DNA of 64,000 bases from assembly GCF_026236535.1 (NCBI RefSeq), contig NZ_JAHTMW010000016.1:62001-126000 (forward strand). The letters are read 5' to 3'. Source of the stretch: Streptomyces sp. SKN60 (GTDB lineage Bacteria > Actinomycetota > Actinomycetes > Streptomycetales > Streptomycetaceae). Shown here piece after piece: positions 48,228-56,663 of the stretch. Position numbers and translations under genes: made by a program. Positions within the stretch are counted from its first letter, which is position 1, and every line of letters begins with the position of its first letter. Under the pieces are notes generated by a model. It worked only from the letters and a program-made list of their open reading frames with translations, was not told the DNA's origin and searched no databases.

Positions 48228-49529
48228 TCAGCCTCCTCCGATGACGGTCAGCGAGAGCCACAGGGCGAGCACGGCGGCGACCAGGCTCGCGGGTACCGCG
48301 TACACGCCGAGCCGGGTGAACTCCTTGAGCTCCACCTCGCCGTCGTGTGCGTGGACGATACGCCGCCACAGCAGGGTGGCCAGGGAGCCGGCGTAGGTGA
48401 GGTTGGGCCCGATGTTCACCCCGAGCAGGACGGCCAGGACGGCCCCGGGGCCCAGCGGGGCGGTCAGCGGCAGCAGCACGAGGACCGCGGGCAGGTTGTT
48501 GATGACGTTCGCGAGGACGGCGGCCAGCGCGGCGAGGGCGAGCAGCGCCGGCAGTCCGGTGCCCTCGGGGATCAGCTGTCCCAGGGCGTCGTCGAGTCCG
48601 TTGTCCACCACCGCGAGGACCACGATCCCGAGGGCCAGGACGAAGGCGAGGAAGGGCACGGAGGCGGCGCGGACCAGCGCCCGGGGCGTGGTGCGGCGCC
48701 GGATCAGGGCCCGTACGGCGAGGGCCAGGGCCCCCGCCAGGGCGGCCCACGCCGGGTCGACGCCGACCGCCGAGGTCAGCACGAAGCCGGCCAGCGTGCA
48801 CCCCACGGTCACGAGGGCGAACAGCGGCAGCGGCGGTGGTTCCACGGCGGCGGGGGCCTGCGCCCCGGCGTCCAGGTCGGTGGCGAAGAAGCGCCGGAAG
48901 ACCAGGTACTCGACGCCGATCGCCGCCGCCCACGGCAGGGCCATCAGCGCGGCGAACCGGGTGAAGGTCAGCCCGCTGGCCGCGAACGCGAGCAGGTTGG
49001 TGAGGTTGGAGACGGGCAGCAGCAGGGAAGCGGTGTTCGACAGGTGGGTGCAGGCGTACACGTGCGGCTTGGGACGGGCGCCGATACGGGCGGCGGTGGC
49101 GAACACCACCGGGGTGAGCAGCACCACCGTGGCGTCCAGGCTGAGCACGGCCGTGATCGCCGACGCGGCCAGGAACACCTGGGCGAGGAGCCGGCGTGGC
49201 CGGCCCGCCGCCGTACGCGCCATCCACGCCCCGCACGCCTGGAACAGCCCCTCGTCGTCGCAGAGCTGAGCCAGCACCAGTACGGCCGCCAGGAAGCCGA
49301 TCACCGGCCCGAGCCGTTCCGCCTCGGCCAGCGCGTCGTCGAGGGAGACGGCCCCGGTGGCGACCACCAGGGCCGCGGCCGGCACGGCGACGACCGCCTC
49401 CGGCCAGCCGAAGGGGCGGATGACCGCGCAGGCGAGCACGAGGACGAGCAGGGCCGCGGACAGCGTCTCCGCGAGCTGGGGGTTCAGGATCCGATCCTTC
49501 CTCGGCGGCGGACCGACCGCCCGCACCAT
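48228..49529 (-). CDS. ArsB/NhaD/SLC13-type membrane permease
   Basis: 433 residues, about 12 helices. LDATVVLLTPVVFATAARIGARPKPHVYACTHLSNTASLLLPVSNLTNLLAF is the first conserved re-entrant half, and NVINNLPAVLVLLPLTAPLGPGAVLAVLLGVNIGPNLTYAGSLATLLWRR is the second, as in ArsB and related ion-transporter proteins. The substrate could be arsenite or another anion. No arsR or arsC gene is nearby, so arsenite is not favoured by context. Start ATG 49529 has no strong site. It is followed by the stress protein. Confidence 0.85.
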   Translation of the reverse strand: MVRAVGPPPRKDRILNPQLAETLSAALLVLVLACAVIRPFGWPEAVVAVPAAALVVATGAVSLDDALAEAERLGPVIGFLAAVLVLAQLCDDEGLFQACGAWMARTAAGRPRRLLAQVFLAASAITAVLSLDATVVLLTPVVFATAARIGARPKPHVYACTHLSNTASLLLPVSNLTNLLAFAASGLTFTRFAALMALPWAAAIGVEYLVFRRFFATDLDAGAQAPAAVEPPPLPLFALVTVGCTLAGFVLTSAVGVDPAWAALAGALALAVRALIRRRTTPRALVRAASVPFLAFVLALGIVVLAVVDNGLDDALGQLIPEGTGLPALLALAALAAVLANVINNLPAVLVLLPLTAPLGPGAVLAVLLGVNIGPNLTYAGSLATLLWRRIVHAHDGEVELKEFTRLGVYAVPASLVAAVLALWLSLTVIGGG

Positions 49530-49650
49530 CGCACGGAACGCTACCCCCTCGAAGATCGCGTCCCGCGCACGCGGGAGAGTCCGGCGTCGCGAGGCGCGCC
49601 GGGCCCGTTGACGGTGCCCTCAGCCGTTACTACTGTGCGCTCCAGATCGA

Positions 49651-49666
49651 GTGGGAGCGCTCCCAC
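49651..49666. promoter_or_regulatory. CebR-type operator before the GH9 cellulase
   Basis: GTGGGAGCGCTCCCAC is a perfect 16-bp palindrome containing TGGGAGCGCTCCCA, the consensus for CebR, the LacI-family cello-oligosaccharide repressor of streptomycetes. It lies 45 nt upstream of the GH9 GTG start. Induction by cellobiose/cellotriose is therefore expected. Confidence 0.9.
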
Positions 49667-49711
49667 CCCATGCTTGTCATGCTCATCTCATAGCCCTCGA
49701 AGGAGCTCCTC

Positions 49712-51859
49712 GTGCCACCCTCTCGCTCGTTACGCCGCTCCGCCGCCCTGCTGACGGGCGTCCTCCTGCTCGGCGGCCTCACGACCGCACCCGCCGTCGC
49801 GGACGTCCAAGCCGCCGCCGCGGCGACCGCCGCCGTACGCGTCAACCAGGTCGGCTATCTGCCGGACGGCCCGAAGCGCGCCACGGTCGTCACCACGGCG
49901 GCGCAGTCGCTCACCTGGCAGCTGCGCAACGCCTCCGGGACCGTCGTGGCCTCCGGCTCGACCGTCCCGCACGGCGCCGACACCCCTTCCGGCCAGTCCC
50001 TCCAGGTGGCCGACTTCTCCTCGTACCGGGAGACGGGCGCGGGATACGTCCTGGCGGTGGACGGCAGCAGCAGCGTGCCCTTCGACATCCGCGCGGACCT
50101 CTACGACGCGCTGCGCTCCGACTCCATGGCGTTCTTCCACCACCAGCGCAGCGGCATCGCCATCGACGCCTCCCTGGTGGGTTCGGCCTACGCCCGTCCC
50201 GCCGGGCATCTCGGCGTCGCCCCCAACAAGGGCGATGTCTCCGTCCCCTGCCAGGCCACCGTGTGCGACTACACCCAGGACGTCAGGGGCGGCTGGTACG
50301 ACGCGGGCGACCACGGCAAGTACGTGGTGAACGGCGGCATCTCCGCCTGGCTGATGGTCAGTTCCTTCGAGCGGGCGAAGCGGGCGGGGCAGGAGCAGGC
50401 AGTCGGCGACTCGACCCTGCGCGTCCCCGAGCGCGGCAACGGCACGCCGGACGTCCTGGACGAGGCGCGCTGGGAGCTGGACTTCCTGATGCGGATGCAG
50501 GTGCCCGAGGGCCGGCCGTACGCGGGCATGGCCTTCCACAAGGTCCACGACGCGGCCTGGACCGGCATGCCCATGCGCCCCGACCAGGACCCCCAGGCCC
50601 GCGAGCTGCACCGCCCGTCCACGGCGGCGACGCTCAACCTCGCGGCGGCCGCCGCGCAGTGCGCCCGGGTCTTCCGCCCGTACGACTCCGCCTACGCGGA
50701 CCGCTGCCTGTCGGCCGCCCGGCGGGCCTGGACCGCGGCGCAGGCCAACCCCGCCCTGTACGCACCCGCTTCGGACAGCACGGGCGGCGGAGCCTACGAC
50801 GACACACGGGTCACCGACGAGTTCTACTGGGCGGCCGCCGAGCTGTACGCGACGACCGGCGAGAGCGCCTACCGGGACGCGGTCACCTCCTCGCCCTGGC
50901 ACACCTCGTCCGACGCCTTCAGCGCGTACGGCTTCGGCTGGGCGGACACGGCCGCGCTGGGGCGGCTCACCCTGGCCACGGTCCCCAACGGACTGCCCGC
51001 CACCGACGTGGCCCGGGTCCGCGCCTCGGTGACCTCGGCCGCCGACGGCCACCTGTCCCGGATGGCCGCCCAGGGCTACGCGGTGCCGACCCCGGCGGAC
51101 GGCTACTTCTGGGGCTCGAACGGCAACATCGCCGACAACGCGATCGTCATGGCCGTCGCCGGTGAGCTGACGGGCGACACCCGCTACCGCACCGGCGCCC
51201 TGGAGGCGATGGACTACCTGCTCGGCCGCAACGCCCTCGGCCGGTCGTACGTGACCGGCTACGGCGAGACGTCCGCCCAGAACCAGCACCACCGCGTCTG
51301 GGCACACCAGTTGGACGCCTCGCTGCCCCACCCGCCGGCCGGCTCGCTCGCGGGCGGCGCCAACAGCGGGCTCCAGGACCCGGTGGCGCAGGAGAAGCTG
51401 GCGGGGTGCGCGCCGGCCGCCTGCTACATCGACGACATCGGCTCGTACTCCACCAACGAGGTGGCGATCAACTGGAACGCGCCGCTGGCCTGGCTCGCCG
51501 CCTACGCCGCCGAGCGGCCCTCCGGCGGCGGTGAACCGCCCACCGCGGCCTGCGCGGTGACGTACACGGCGGGGAGCGTCTGGAGCACCGGCTTCACCGC
51601 GACCGTCACGGTCAGGAACACCGGTCCGACCGCCGTGGACGGCTGGCAGCTGACCTGGGACTGGTCGGCCGGCCAGCGCGTCACCAGCGCCTGGAACGCC
51701 ACCGTCGCCCAGAACGGCACCACGGTCACCGCCCGCGACGCCGGCTGGAACCGCTCGATCGCCCCCGGCGCGACCGCGAGCTTCGGGTTCCAGGGGAGTC
51801 ACACGGGTGCGAATCCCGCCCCCACCGCCTTCACGCTCAACGGCGGCACCTGCGCCTGA
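49712..51859 (+). CDS. Secreted GH9 cellulase with N-terminal Ig domain and C-terminal CBM2
   Basis: 715 residues. GTG 49712 behind GAAGGAG. Signal peptide to ~35 (RRSAALLTGVLLLGGLTTAPAVADV). An Ig-like CelD_N domain follows (VRVNQVGYLPDGPKRATVV, WQLRNASGTVV). The GH9 (alpha/alpha)6 domain ~130-600 has GGWYDAGDHGKYVVNGG with the catalytic-base Asp pair, HHRVWAHQLD, and GSYSTNEVAINWNAPLAWLAAY with the acid Glu. A short linker leads to a CBM2 of ~100 residues (CAVTYTAGSVWSTGFTATVTV, WQLTWDWSAGQRVTSAWNA, GASFGFQGSH-like end). It hydrolyses beta-1,4-glucan by inversion. A CebR box controls it. Confidence 0.96.
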   Translation: MPPSRSLRRSAALLTGVLLLGGLTTAPAVADVQAAAAATAAVRVNQVGYLPDGPKRATVVTTAAQSLTWQLRNASGTVVASGSTVPHGADTPSGQSLQVADFSSYRETGAGYVLAVDGSSSVPFDIRADLYDALRSDSMAFFHHQRSGIAIDASLVGSAYARPAGHLGVAPNKGDVSVPCQATVCDYTQDVRGGWYDAGDHGKYVVNGGISAWLMVSSFERAKRAGQEQAVGDSTLRVPERGNGTPDVLDEARWELDFLMRMQVPEGRPYAGMAFHKVHDAAWTGMPMRPDQDPQARELHRPSTAATLNLAAAAAQCARVFRPYDSAYADRCLSAARRAWTAAQANPALYAPASDSTGGGAYDDTRVTDEFYWAAAELYATTGESAYRDAVTSSPWHTSSDAFSAYGFGWADTAALGRLTLATVPNGLPATDVARVRASVTSAADGHLSRMAAQGYAVPTPADGYFWGSNGNIADNAIVMAVAGELTGDTRYRTGALEAMDYLLGRNALGRSYVTGYGETSAQNQHHRVWAHQLDASLPHPPAGSLAGGANSGLQDPVAQEKLAGCAPAACYIDDIGSYSTNEVAINWNAPLAWLAAYAAERPSGGGEPPTAACAVTYTAGSVWSTGFTATVTVRNTGPTAVDGWQLTWDWSAGQRVTSAWNATVAQNGTTVTARDAGWNRSIAPGATASFGFQGSHTGANPAPTAFTLNGGTCA

Positions 51860-51889
51860 CCTGCCTGACTCGTCCGAATCGGACGTGGT

Positions 51890-51926
51890 GGACGCCGATG
51901 TGGCGGATCTCGTCGCATCGGCGTCC
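51890..51926. terminator. Bidirectional terminator between GH9 and the aldolase
   Basis: An 11-bp perfect stem GGACGCCGATG (51890-51900) / CATCGGCGTCC (51916-51926) with a 15-nt loop, in the 94-nt convergent gap. A smaller CGTCCGA/TCGGACG palindrome (51871-51885) precedes it on the GH9 side. Confidence 0.7.
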
Positions 51927-51953
51927 CGGCCGACGCAGGCCCGCCTCGGCCCG

Positions 51954-52814
51954 TCACCGTACCGGCGTCGCGGACACGGCCTGAGCTCTGAGCACGCCGA
52001 GCAGCCGCGTCACCTCGCCGGCCATCGCCGTGCGGCCCGCGCCGAGGTAGCGGCGGGTGTCGACCAGCGACGGGTCGCTGTCGAGCACCTCGCGCGCGGC
52101 CGTGGTGAAGACCCGGTTCAGGTGGGTGGCGAGATTGACCTTGGTCATGCCGTGGTCGACGGCGGCGGTCAGCGCGTCGTCCGCGGCGCCGGAGGAACCG
52201 TGCAGGACCAGCGGTACGGGGACGGCTTCGCGCAGCGTACGGATCAGGTGGAAGTCCAGGACGGCGTCGCGGGTGCGCATGGCATGGGAGGTGCCGACGG
52301 CCACGGCGAGCGCGTCCACTCCCGTGGCCGCGACGAACGCCGCGGCCTCGGCCGGGTCGGTGCGGGCGCCGGGGGCGTGGACGCCGTCCTTGCCGCCGAC
52401 CTCGCCGAGCTCGGCCTCCACCCAGACCCCGGCCGCGTGGCAGTGGGCGGTGATCGCCGCGGTGGCCAGGAGGTTCTCCTCGTACGGGAGGACCGAGGCG
52501 TCGTACATGACGGAGGTGAAGCCGAGTTCCACGGCCTCGTGGACCAGGGCGTCGGAGGTCGCGTGGTCGAGGTGGACCGCGACCGGGACCCGGGCGCCGC
52601 GGGCCACGGCCAGGGTCGCCGGGCCGATGGCCTGGAGGCCGCCGTGGTAGCGGGCCGCGTTCTCGCTGATCTGGAGGATGACCGGCGCGCCGGCGGCTTC
52701 CGCGCCGGCCACGATCGCCTGGGCGTGTTCGAGCTGGATGACGTTGAAGGCGCCCACGCCGTGGCCGGCGCGCGCTGCGGGGGCGACGATGTCCCCCGTA
52801 CTGACGAGAGGCAT
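51954..52814 (-). CDS. Class II ketose-1,6-bisphosphate aldolase (tagatose/fructose type)
   Basis: 286 residues from ATG 52814. A zinc-dependent aldolase of the GatY/KbaY group: GAFNVIQLEHAQAIVAGAE, VAVHLDHATSDALVHEAVELGFTSVMYDAS (the His-Asp-His zinc region), VEAELGEVGGKDG, LVLHGSSGAADDALTAAVDHGMTKVNLATHLNRVF. It splits a ketose bisphosphate to DHAP and glyceraldehyde-3-phosphate. It is last in a four-gene coupled operon after a PfkB kinase, a ROK kinase and a SIS protein, an order that argues for tagatose-1,6-bisphosphate, as in the Aga pathway. Fructose-bisphosphate cannot be excluded. Confidence 0.92.
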   Translation of the reverse strand: MPLVSTGDIVAPAARAGHGVGAFNVIQLEHAQAIVAGAEAAGAPVILQISENAARYHGGLQAIGPATLAVARGARVPVAVHLDHATSDALVHEAVELGFTSVMYDASVLPYEENLLATAAITAHCHAAGVWVEAELGEVGGKDGVHAPGARTDPAEAAAFVAATGVDALAVAVGTSHAMRTRDAVLDFHLIRTLREAVPVPLVLHGSSGAADDALTAAVDHGMTKVNLATHLNRVFTTAAREVLDSDPSLVDTRRYLGAGRTAMAGEVTRLLGVLRAQAVSATPVR

Positions 52815-52823
52815 GACGGTTCC

Positions 52824-53768
52824 TTACGAGAGGGGCGGGAGCGGCGGGAGGGACGGGACGGGGTGGACGTCCACCGCATCGCGAAGGCGCCGGTGGACGG
52901 CGGGGTCGAACGAGCCCGCCAGCGGCGCGGCGACGGTGGCGGTCGAGAGCGCCACCGCCTCGGCGAGCCGCCGCGGCCAGGAGACGCCGGCCGCCAGGCC
53001 CCGGGCGAGGGCGGCGACCGCCGCGTCACCGGCGCCGGTCGGGTTGCCGCGCAGCCGCTCGGGCGGCACGGCGCGCCAGGCGCCCTCCGGGGTGACGGCG
53101 AGGAGGCCGTCCGGGCCGAGGGAGGCGACCACGGCTTCGGCGCCGGCGGCGCGCAGGGCCTGCGCCGCCCGGCGGGGGTCCGACTCGCCGGTGGCCTCGG
53201 TCAGTTCGTCGGCGTTCGGCTTGACGAGGGCCGGGCCCGCCGGAAGGGCGGCGCGGAGCGCCGGGCCGCTGGTGTCGAGGACCGCCGGGACGGCCCGGGC
53301 CCGGGCGGCGTGGACGAGGGTCGCGTACGCGTCCTCGGGCAGGCCGGGCGGAAGGCTGCCGGAGAGCACGACGACCGTGGCCCGTTCGACGCACGCCTCG
53401 AAATCGGCGAGGAAGCTCCGCCATTCCTCCGGCCGGACGACGGGGCCCGGTTCGAGGAGCGTCGTCGTGTCGCCGGTGTGCTCGTCCACCACGGCCACCG
53501 TGCGGCGGGTCTCGCCGTCGACGGGTGTGAGGAGCTCCGGGAGCTCCGCCCGGCACAGTTCGCGGCGCACCGCCTCGCCGGTCGGTCCGCCGGCCAGGCC
53601 GGTGACGAGCGTGGGGAGGCCCAGGGTGTGCAGGACGCGCGACACGTTGACGCCCTTGCCGCCCGCCCGGGCGCCGACGTCGCGGACGCGGTGCGCGGAG
53701 TGGGGGCGGAGGCGGTCGACGCGGTGGGTGATGTCGAGGGCCGGATTGAGGGTGACGGTGAGGATCAC
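52824..53768 (-). CDS. PfkB-family 1-phosphofructokinase / tagatose-6-phosphate kinase
   Basis: 314 residues from GTG 53768, overlapping the ROK stop. ILTVTLNPALDITHRVDRLRPHSAHRVRDVGARAGGKGVNVSRVLHTLG is the N-terminal signature, and NPTGAGDAAVAALARGLA is the C-terminal PfkB motif with the catalytic Asp. The family includes FruK, PfkB and LacC/AgaZ-type tagatose-6-phosphate kinases. Placed between a sugar kinase and an aldolase, it would make the bisphosphate that the aldolase cleaves. Confidence 0.9.
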   Translation of the reverse strand: MILTVTLNPALDITHRVDRLRPHSAHRVRDVGARAGGKGVNVSRVLHTLGLPTLVTGLAGGPTGEAVRRELCRAELPELLTPVDGETRRTVAVVDEHTGDTTTLLEPGPVVRPEEWRSFLADFEACVERATVVVLSGSLPPGLPEDAYATLVHAARARAVPAVLDTSGPALRAALPAGPALVKPNADELTEATGESDPRRAAQALRAAGAEAVVASLGPDGLLAVTPEGAWRAVPPERLRGNPTGAGDAAVAALARGLAAGVSWPRRLAEAVALSTATVAAPLAGSFDPAVHRRLRDAVDVHPVPSLPPLPPLS

Positions 53769-54784
53769 GGTCCTGTCGCCTCCCGTTCCAGGAGGTCGTG
53801 GGCGAGCAGCGCCGCGCCCAGGCAGCCGGCCCGGTCGCCGAGCCGGGCCTCGGTGACCTCCGGTACCGCCTGGAAGGTCAGCCGGTGGGCGAGGGCCTCA
53901 CGCAGGGGCGCCAGGTAGGCCTCGCCCGCGCGGGCCAGGCCTCCGCCGACGACGACGCGCTCGGGGTCGTACAGCGTGACCGCCGTCGCCAGGGCGTCGG
54001 CGAGCGCCTCGATCGCATCGGTCCAGATCGCGGTGGCCACGTCGTCGCCGGCGTCGGCGCGGGCCTGCACCTCCCGGGCGGTGATGCCGTGCCAGCCGGT
54101 GGCGCGGGCGTAGCGGCGGGCGATGGCCGCGGCCGACGCCACCGTCTCCAGACAGCCGCGTCCTCCGCAGCGGCAGCGTTCGCCGCCGGGCCGGACGACG
54201 ACGTGGCCGAGTTCGCCGGCCCGGCCGTGCCCGCCGGTGAGCGCGCGGCCGTGCCGGAACGCGGCGGCGGCGATGCCCGTACCGACCGGCACGAACAGGA
54301 AGTCGGCGCAGCCGCGGCCCGCGCCGACGCGCGCCTCGGCCAGTCCCCCGGCGCGTACGTCGTGGCCGAAGGCGACGGGGAGACAGAGGTGTTCGGCCAG
54401 CCAGTCCTGGACGGGTACGTCGGTCCAGCCGAGGTTGCCCGCGAGGACGGCGAGGCCCGATTCCTCGTCGACGATGCCGGGGACGACGATCCCGGCCGCG
54501 TCCGCGTCCGGGCAGCGCCCGGCGAGTTCCTCGGCGCAGGCGAGGACGGTCTCCAGGACCGCCTCGGGGCCGCGGTCGGCGCGCGTGTACCAGCGGTCGG
54601 TGTGTTCGAGGGTGGTGGCGCCGTCGGTGAGGGTGCCGCCCTTGATGGAGGTGCCGCCGACGTCCAGGGCGATGACCGTCCGTGCGGCCGTCCTCGCGGC
54701 GCCCATGGCGCTTCCGGTGCTCTTGGTGCTTCTGGTGCCCATGGTGCTTCCGGTGGTGCTTCCGGCGCCCGTGGCGGTGGTCAT
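53765..54784 (-). CDS. ROK-family sugar kinase (candidate amino-sugar kinase)
   Basis: About 339 residues. ATG 54784 overlaps the SIS-gene stop (ATGA), but the first ~30 residues are a low-complexity Ser/Thr/Gly/Met repeat, and a later ATG (MGAARTAARTVIALDVGG) may be the true start. ALDVGGTSIKGGTL binds ATP, and GHGRAGELGHVVVRPGGERCRCGGRGCLETVAS carries the zinc-binding CxCGxxGCxE and the ExGH motif. VPVGTGIAAAAFRHG and DPERVVVGGGLARAGE complete the fold. It would phosphorylate the imported sugar. AgaK-type ROK kinases phosphorylate GalNAc. No HTH is present, so it is not a ROK repressor. Confidence 0.9.
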   Translation of the reverse strand: MTTATGAGSTTGSTMGTRSTKSTGSAMGAARTAARTVIALDVGGTSIKGGTLTDGATTLEHTDRWYTRADRGPEAVLETVLACAEELAGRCPDADAAGIVVPGIVDEESGLAVLAGNLGWTDVPVQDWLAEHLCLPVAFGHDVRAGGLAEARVGAGRGCADFLFVPVGTGIAAAAFRHGRALTGGHGRAGELGHVVVRPGGERCRCGGRGCLETVASAAAIARRYARATGWHGITAREVQARADAGDDVATAIWTDAIEALADALATAVTLYDPERVVVGGGLARAGEAYLAPLREALAHRLTFQAVPEVTEARLGDRAGCLGAALLAHDLLEREATGP

Positions 54785-55653
54785 GAGCCGGTGAGGACGA
54801 TGGAGCGGGTGAGGTTGCGCGGCTGGTCGGGGTCGAGGCCCCGGCGTTCGGCGAGGGCGACGGCCAGGCGCTGGGCGCGGATCAGGTCGGCGAGCGGGTC
54901 GCCGGGGGACGCCGTGAGGTACGCGCCGGTCGCGCGGACCTGGTCGGCCAGGCCGGCCGGCGGCTCGCCGAAGAACCACACGACCGTGCCGGGGCCGCTG
55001 ACGCTGATGGGGCCGTGCCGGTACTCCATGGCCGGGTACGACTCCGTCCACGATCCGGAGGCCTCGCGCAGCTTCAGCGCCGCCTCGTGGGCCAGGCCCG
55101 TGGTCCAGCCCGTGCCGAGGAAGGTGAACTGACCGGCGGTCAGGAGCTTCTCGGGCAGCCGGGACGCCAGGGCGTCGTCGGCCTGCCGCAGCAGGTCCTG
55201 CGGTACGGGGCCGAGGCTCGCGCGCAGCAGGAGGAGCGCGGTCGTCGCGAAGCGGGTCTGCACGACGGAGCGTTCGTCGGCGAAGGACAGGTCCACGACG
55301 GTGTCGGCGGCGTCCTTGACGGGCGTGTCGAGGTCGCCGGTCAGCGCCACCGTCGCACTGTCGCCGGCCCGTTCGAGGGCGTCGAGGACCTCGGTCGTGG
55401 TGCCGGAGCGGGTGATGGCGACGACCCGGTCGTAGCGGCGCGCGGCGGGGAAGTCGGACGCGGCGAACGCGTCCGTCTCCCCGAGCCCGGCGCCCTCGCG
55501 CAGCGCCGCGTACGCCTGCGCCATGTACAGCGAGGTGCCGCAGCCCACGACCGCGACCCGCTCACCGGCCTGCGGCAGCCCGGCCGGCCGGGCCTCCAGG
55601 GCCCGGCGCCAGCACGAGGGCTGCTCGGCTATTTCCACCTCGACGTGACTCAC
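54781..55653 (-). CDS. Double-SIS-domain protein (AgaS-like amino-sugar-phosphate deaminase/isomerase)
   Basis: 290 residues from GTG 55653 behind GGGAGG. Two SIS domains: VAVVGCGTSLYMAQAYAALREGAGLGETDAFAASDF with RVVAITRSGTTTEVLDALERAG in the first, and FTFLGTGWTTGLAHEAALKLREASGSWTESYPAMEYRHGPISV in the second. The TRSGTT and EYRHGP motifs are those of GlmS-isomerase and AgaS-type enzymes. No glutaminase domain is present, so it should deaminate or isomerise an amino-sugar phosphate rather than make one. It is first in its operon, 76 nt downstream of a DeoR-type operator. Confidence 0.87.
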   Translation of the reverse strand: MSHVEVEIAEQPSCWRRALEARPAGLPQAGERVAVVGCGTSLYMAQAYAALREGAGLGETDAFAASDFPAARRYDRVVAITRSGTTTEVLDALERAGDSATVALTGDLDTPVKDAADTVVDLSFADERSVVQTRFATTALLLLRASLGPVPQDLLRQADDALASRLPEKLLTAGQFTFLGTGWTTGLAHEAALKLREASGSWTESYPAMEYRHGPISVSGPGTVVWFFGEPPAGLADQVRATGAYLTASPGDPLADLIRAQRLAVALAERRGLDPDQPRNLTRSIVLTGS

Positions 55654-55728
55654 AGGGCCTCCCAGAAGGCGCGTCGGCCGGCCTATGCCCAGCCGAATGA
55701 TTGAACATGACTCGTTTATAGCTTCTTC

Positions 55729-55742
55729 GCTCAGCTTTGAGC
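55729..55742. promoter_or_regulatory. DeoR operator candidate 1 (GCTCAGCTTTGAGC)
   Basis: Perfect GCTCA/TGAGC arms around GCTT, with outward symmetry extended by CTT/AAG. It lies in the 188-nt divergent region between the SIS operon and the deoR gene, 8 nt from a TTTATAGC box that could be a minus-strand or plus-strand promoter element. Twelve of 14 bases match the site at 59773. Confidence 0.65.
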
Positions 55743-55841
55743 AAGCATGCGCAGGGGTTGATCACACAACTGCGAACCGGGATACCCTCGGCTCCTGCAC
55801 GTCATGTCGCGAGGCGACAACACGAGACGAGGAGAACGGCG

Positions 55842-56627
55842 ATGGCCACGCACGAGCGGTGGACGCGGCTGCTCGACGCTCTGAGCGAGCGCGGCAGCAT
55901 CGAGGTCGGCGAGGCGGCCGAACTGCTGGACGTCTCCCCCGCCACCGTGCGCCGCGACCTGGAGGAGCTGGCCCGTCAGCAGCTGCTGACCCGCACCCGC
56001 GGCGGGGCGGTGCTGTCCGGCGTCACGTACGACCTGCCGCTGCGGTACAAGACGGCGCGCAAGGCCGACGAGAAGCACCGCATCGCCCGCGCCGCCGCCG
56101 CGCTCATCCCGCCCGGCGCGGTCGTCGGGCTCAACGGCGGCACCACGACGTCCGAGGTGGCGCGCGAGCTGGCGACCCGGGCCGACCTGGCCGAGCACGG
56201 TGGGGCCACGGCACTGACGATCGTGACCAACGCCGTGAACATCGCGAACGAGCTCGCGGTCCGCCCGTACGTGAAGACCGTGGTGACCGGCGGGGTCGCC
56301 CGCCCCCAGTCGTACGAGCTGACCGGCCCGCTGGCGACGGCGGTGCTCCAGGGCCTCTCGCTCGACTACGCGATCCTCGGCGTCAACGCCGTCGACCCGC
56401 GCTTCGGCGCCGCCACCCACGACGAGGGCGAGGCCAGCGCCAACCGCGCCATGGCCGAACGGGCGGAGAAGGTGATCGTGGTCGCCGACTCCACCAAGCT
56501 CGGCCAGCGCGCGTTCGCCCGGGTCTGCACGATCCCCGAGATCGACACCCTGGTCACCGACCACGACGCCCCGGACGAGCTCGTCGAGCAGCTCACGGCC
56601 CAGGGCGTCGACGTCCACTGCGTGTAG
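55842..56627 (+). CDS. DeoR/GlpR-family transcriptional regulator (AgaR-like)
   Basis: 261 residues. ATG 55842 behind GAGGAGAACGG. The N-terminal HTH is RWTRLLDALSERGSIEVGEAAELLDVSPATVRRDLEELARQQLLTRTRGGAV. The C-terminal DeoR sensor has GAVVGLNGGTTTSEVARELA, IVTNAVNIANELAV, VVTGGVARPQSYELTGPLA, GVNAVDPRFGAATHDEGEASANRAMAERAEKVIVVADSTKLGQRAFARV. Members sense sugar phosphates and usually repress. It sits between the intracellular sugar operon and the importer, and two matching palindromes upstream of those operons mark its probable targets. Confidence 0.93.
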   Translation: MATHERWTRLLDALSERGSIEVGEAAELLDVSPATVRRDLEELARQQLLTRTRGGAVLSGVTYDLPLRYKTARKADEKHRIARAAAALIPPGAVVGLNGGTTTSEVARELATRADLAEHGGATALTIVTNAVNIANELAVRPYVKTVVTGGVARPQSYELTGPLATAVLQGLSLDYAILGVNAVDPRFGAATHDEGEASANRAMAERAEKVIVVADSTKLGQRAFARVCTIPEIDTLVTDHDAPDELVEQLTAQGVDVHCV

Positions 56628-56650
56628 GGCCTGTCCGGCGGAACAGGGCC
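56628..56650. terminator. Hairpin after the deoR gene
   Basis: GGCCTGT (56628-56634) pairs with ACAGGGCC (56643-56650) with one bulged G. It starts directly at the deoR stop and separates it from the convergent permease gene. It contains the same GGCCTGTCCG element seen at three other gene ends in this window. Confidence 0.55.
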
Positions 56651-56663
56651 CCGGCTCCCGGGC

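Noticed and set aside
48228..49529. Arsenite efflux pump ArsB
   Set aside because: The fold fits, but there is no arsR, arsC or ACR gene nearby, and the neighbour is a universal stress protein, so the substrate is left open.
53765..54784. ROK transcriptional repressor (NagC/XylR type)
   Set aside because: The N-terminus is low complexity with no helix-turn-helix, while the kinase zinc and ATP motifs are intact.
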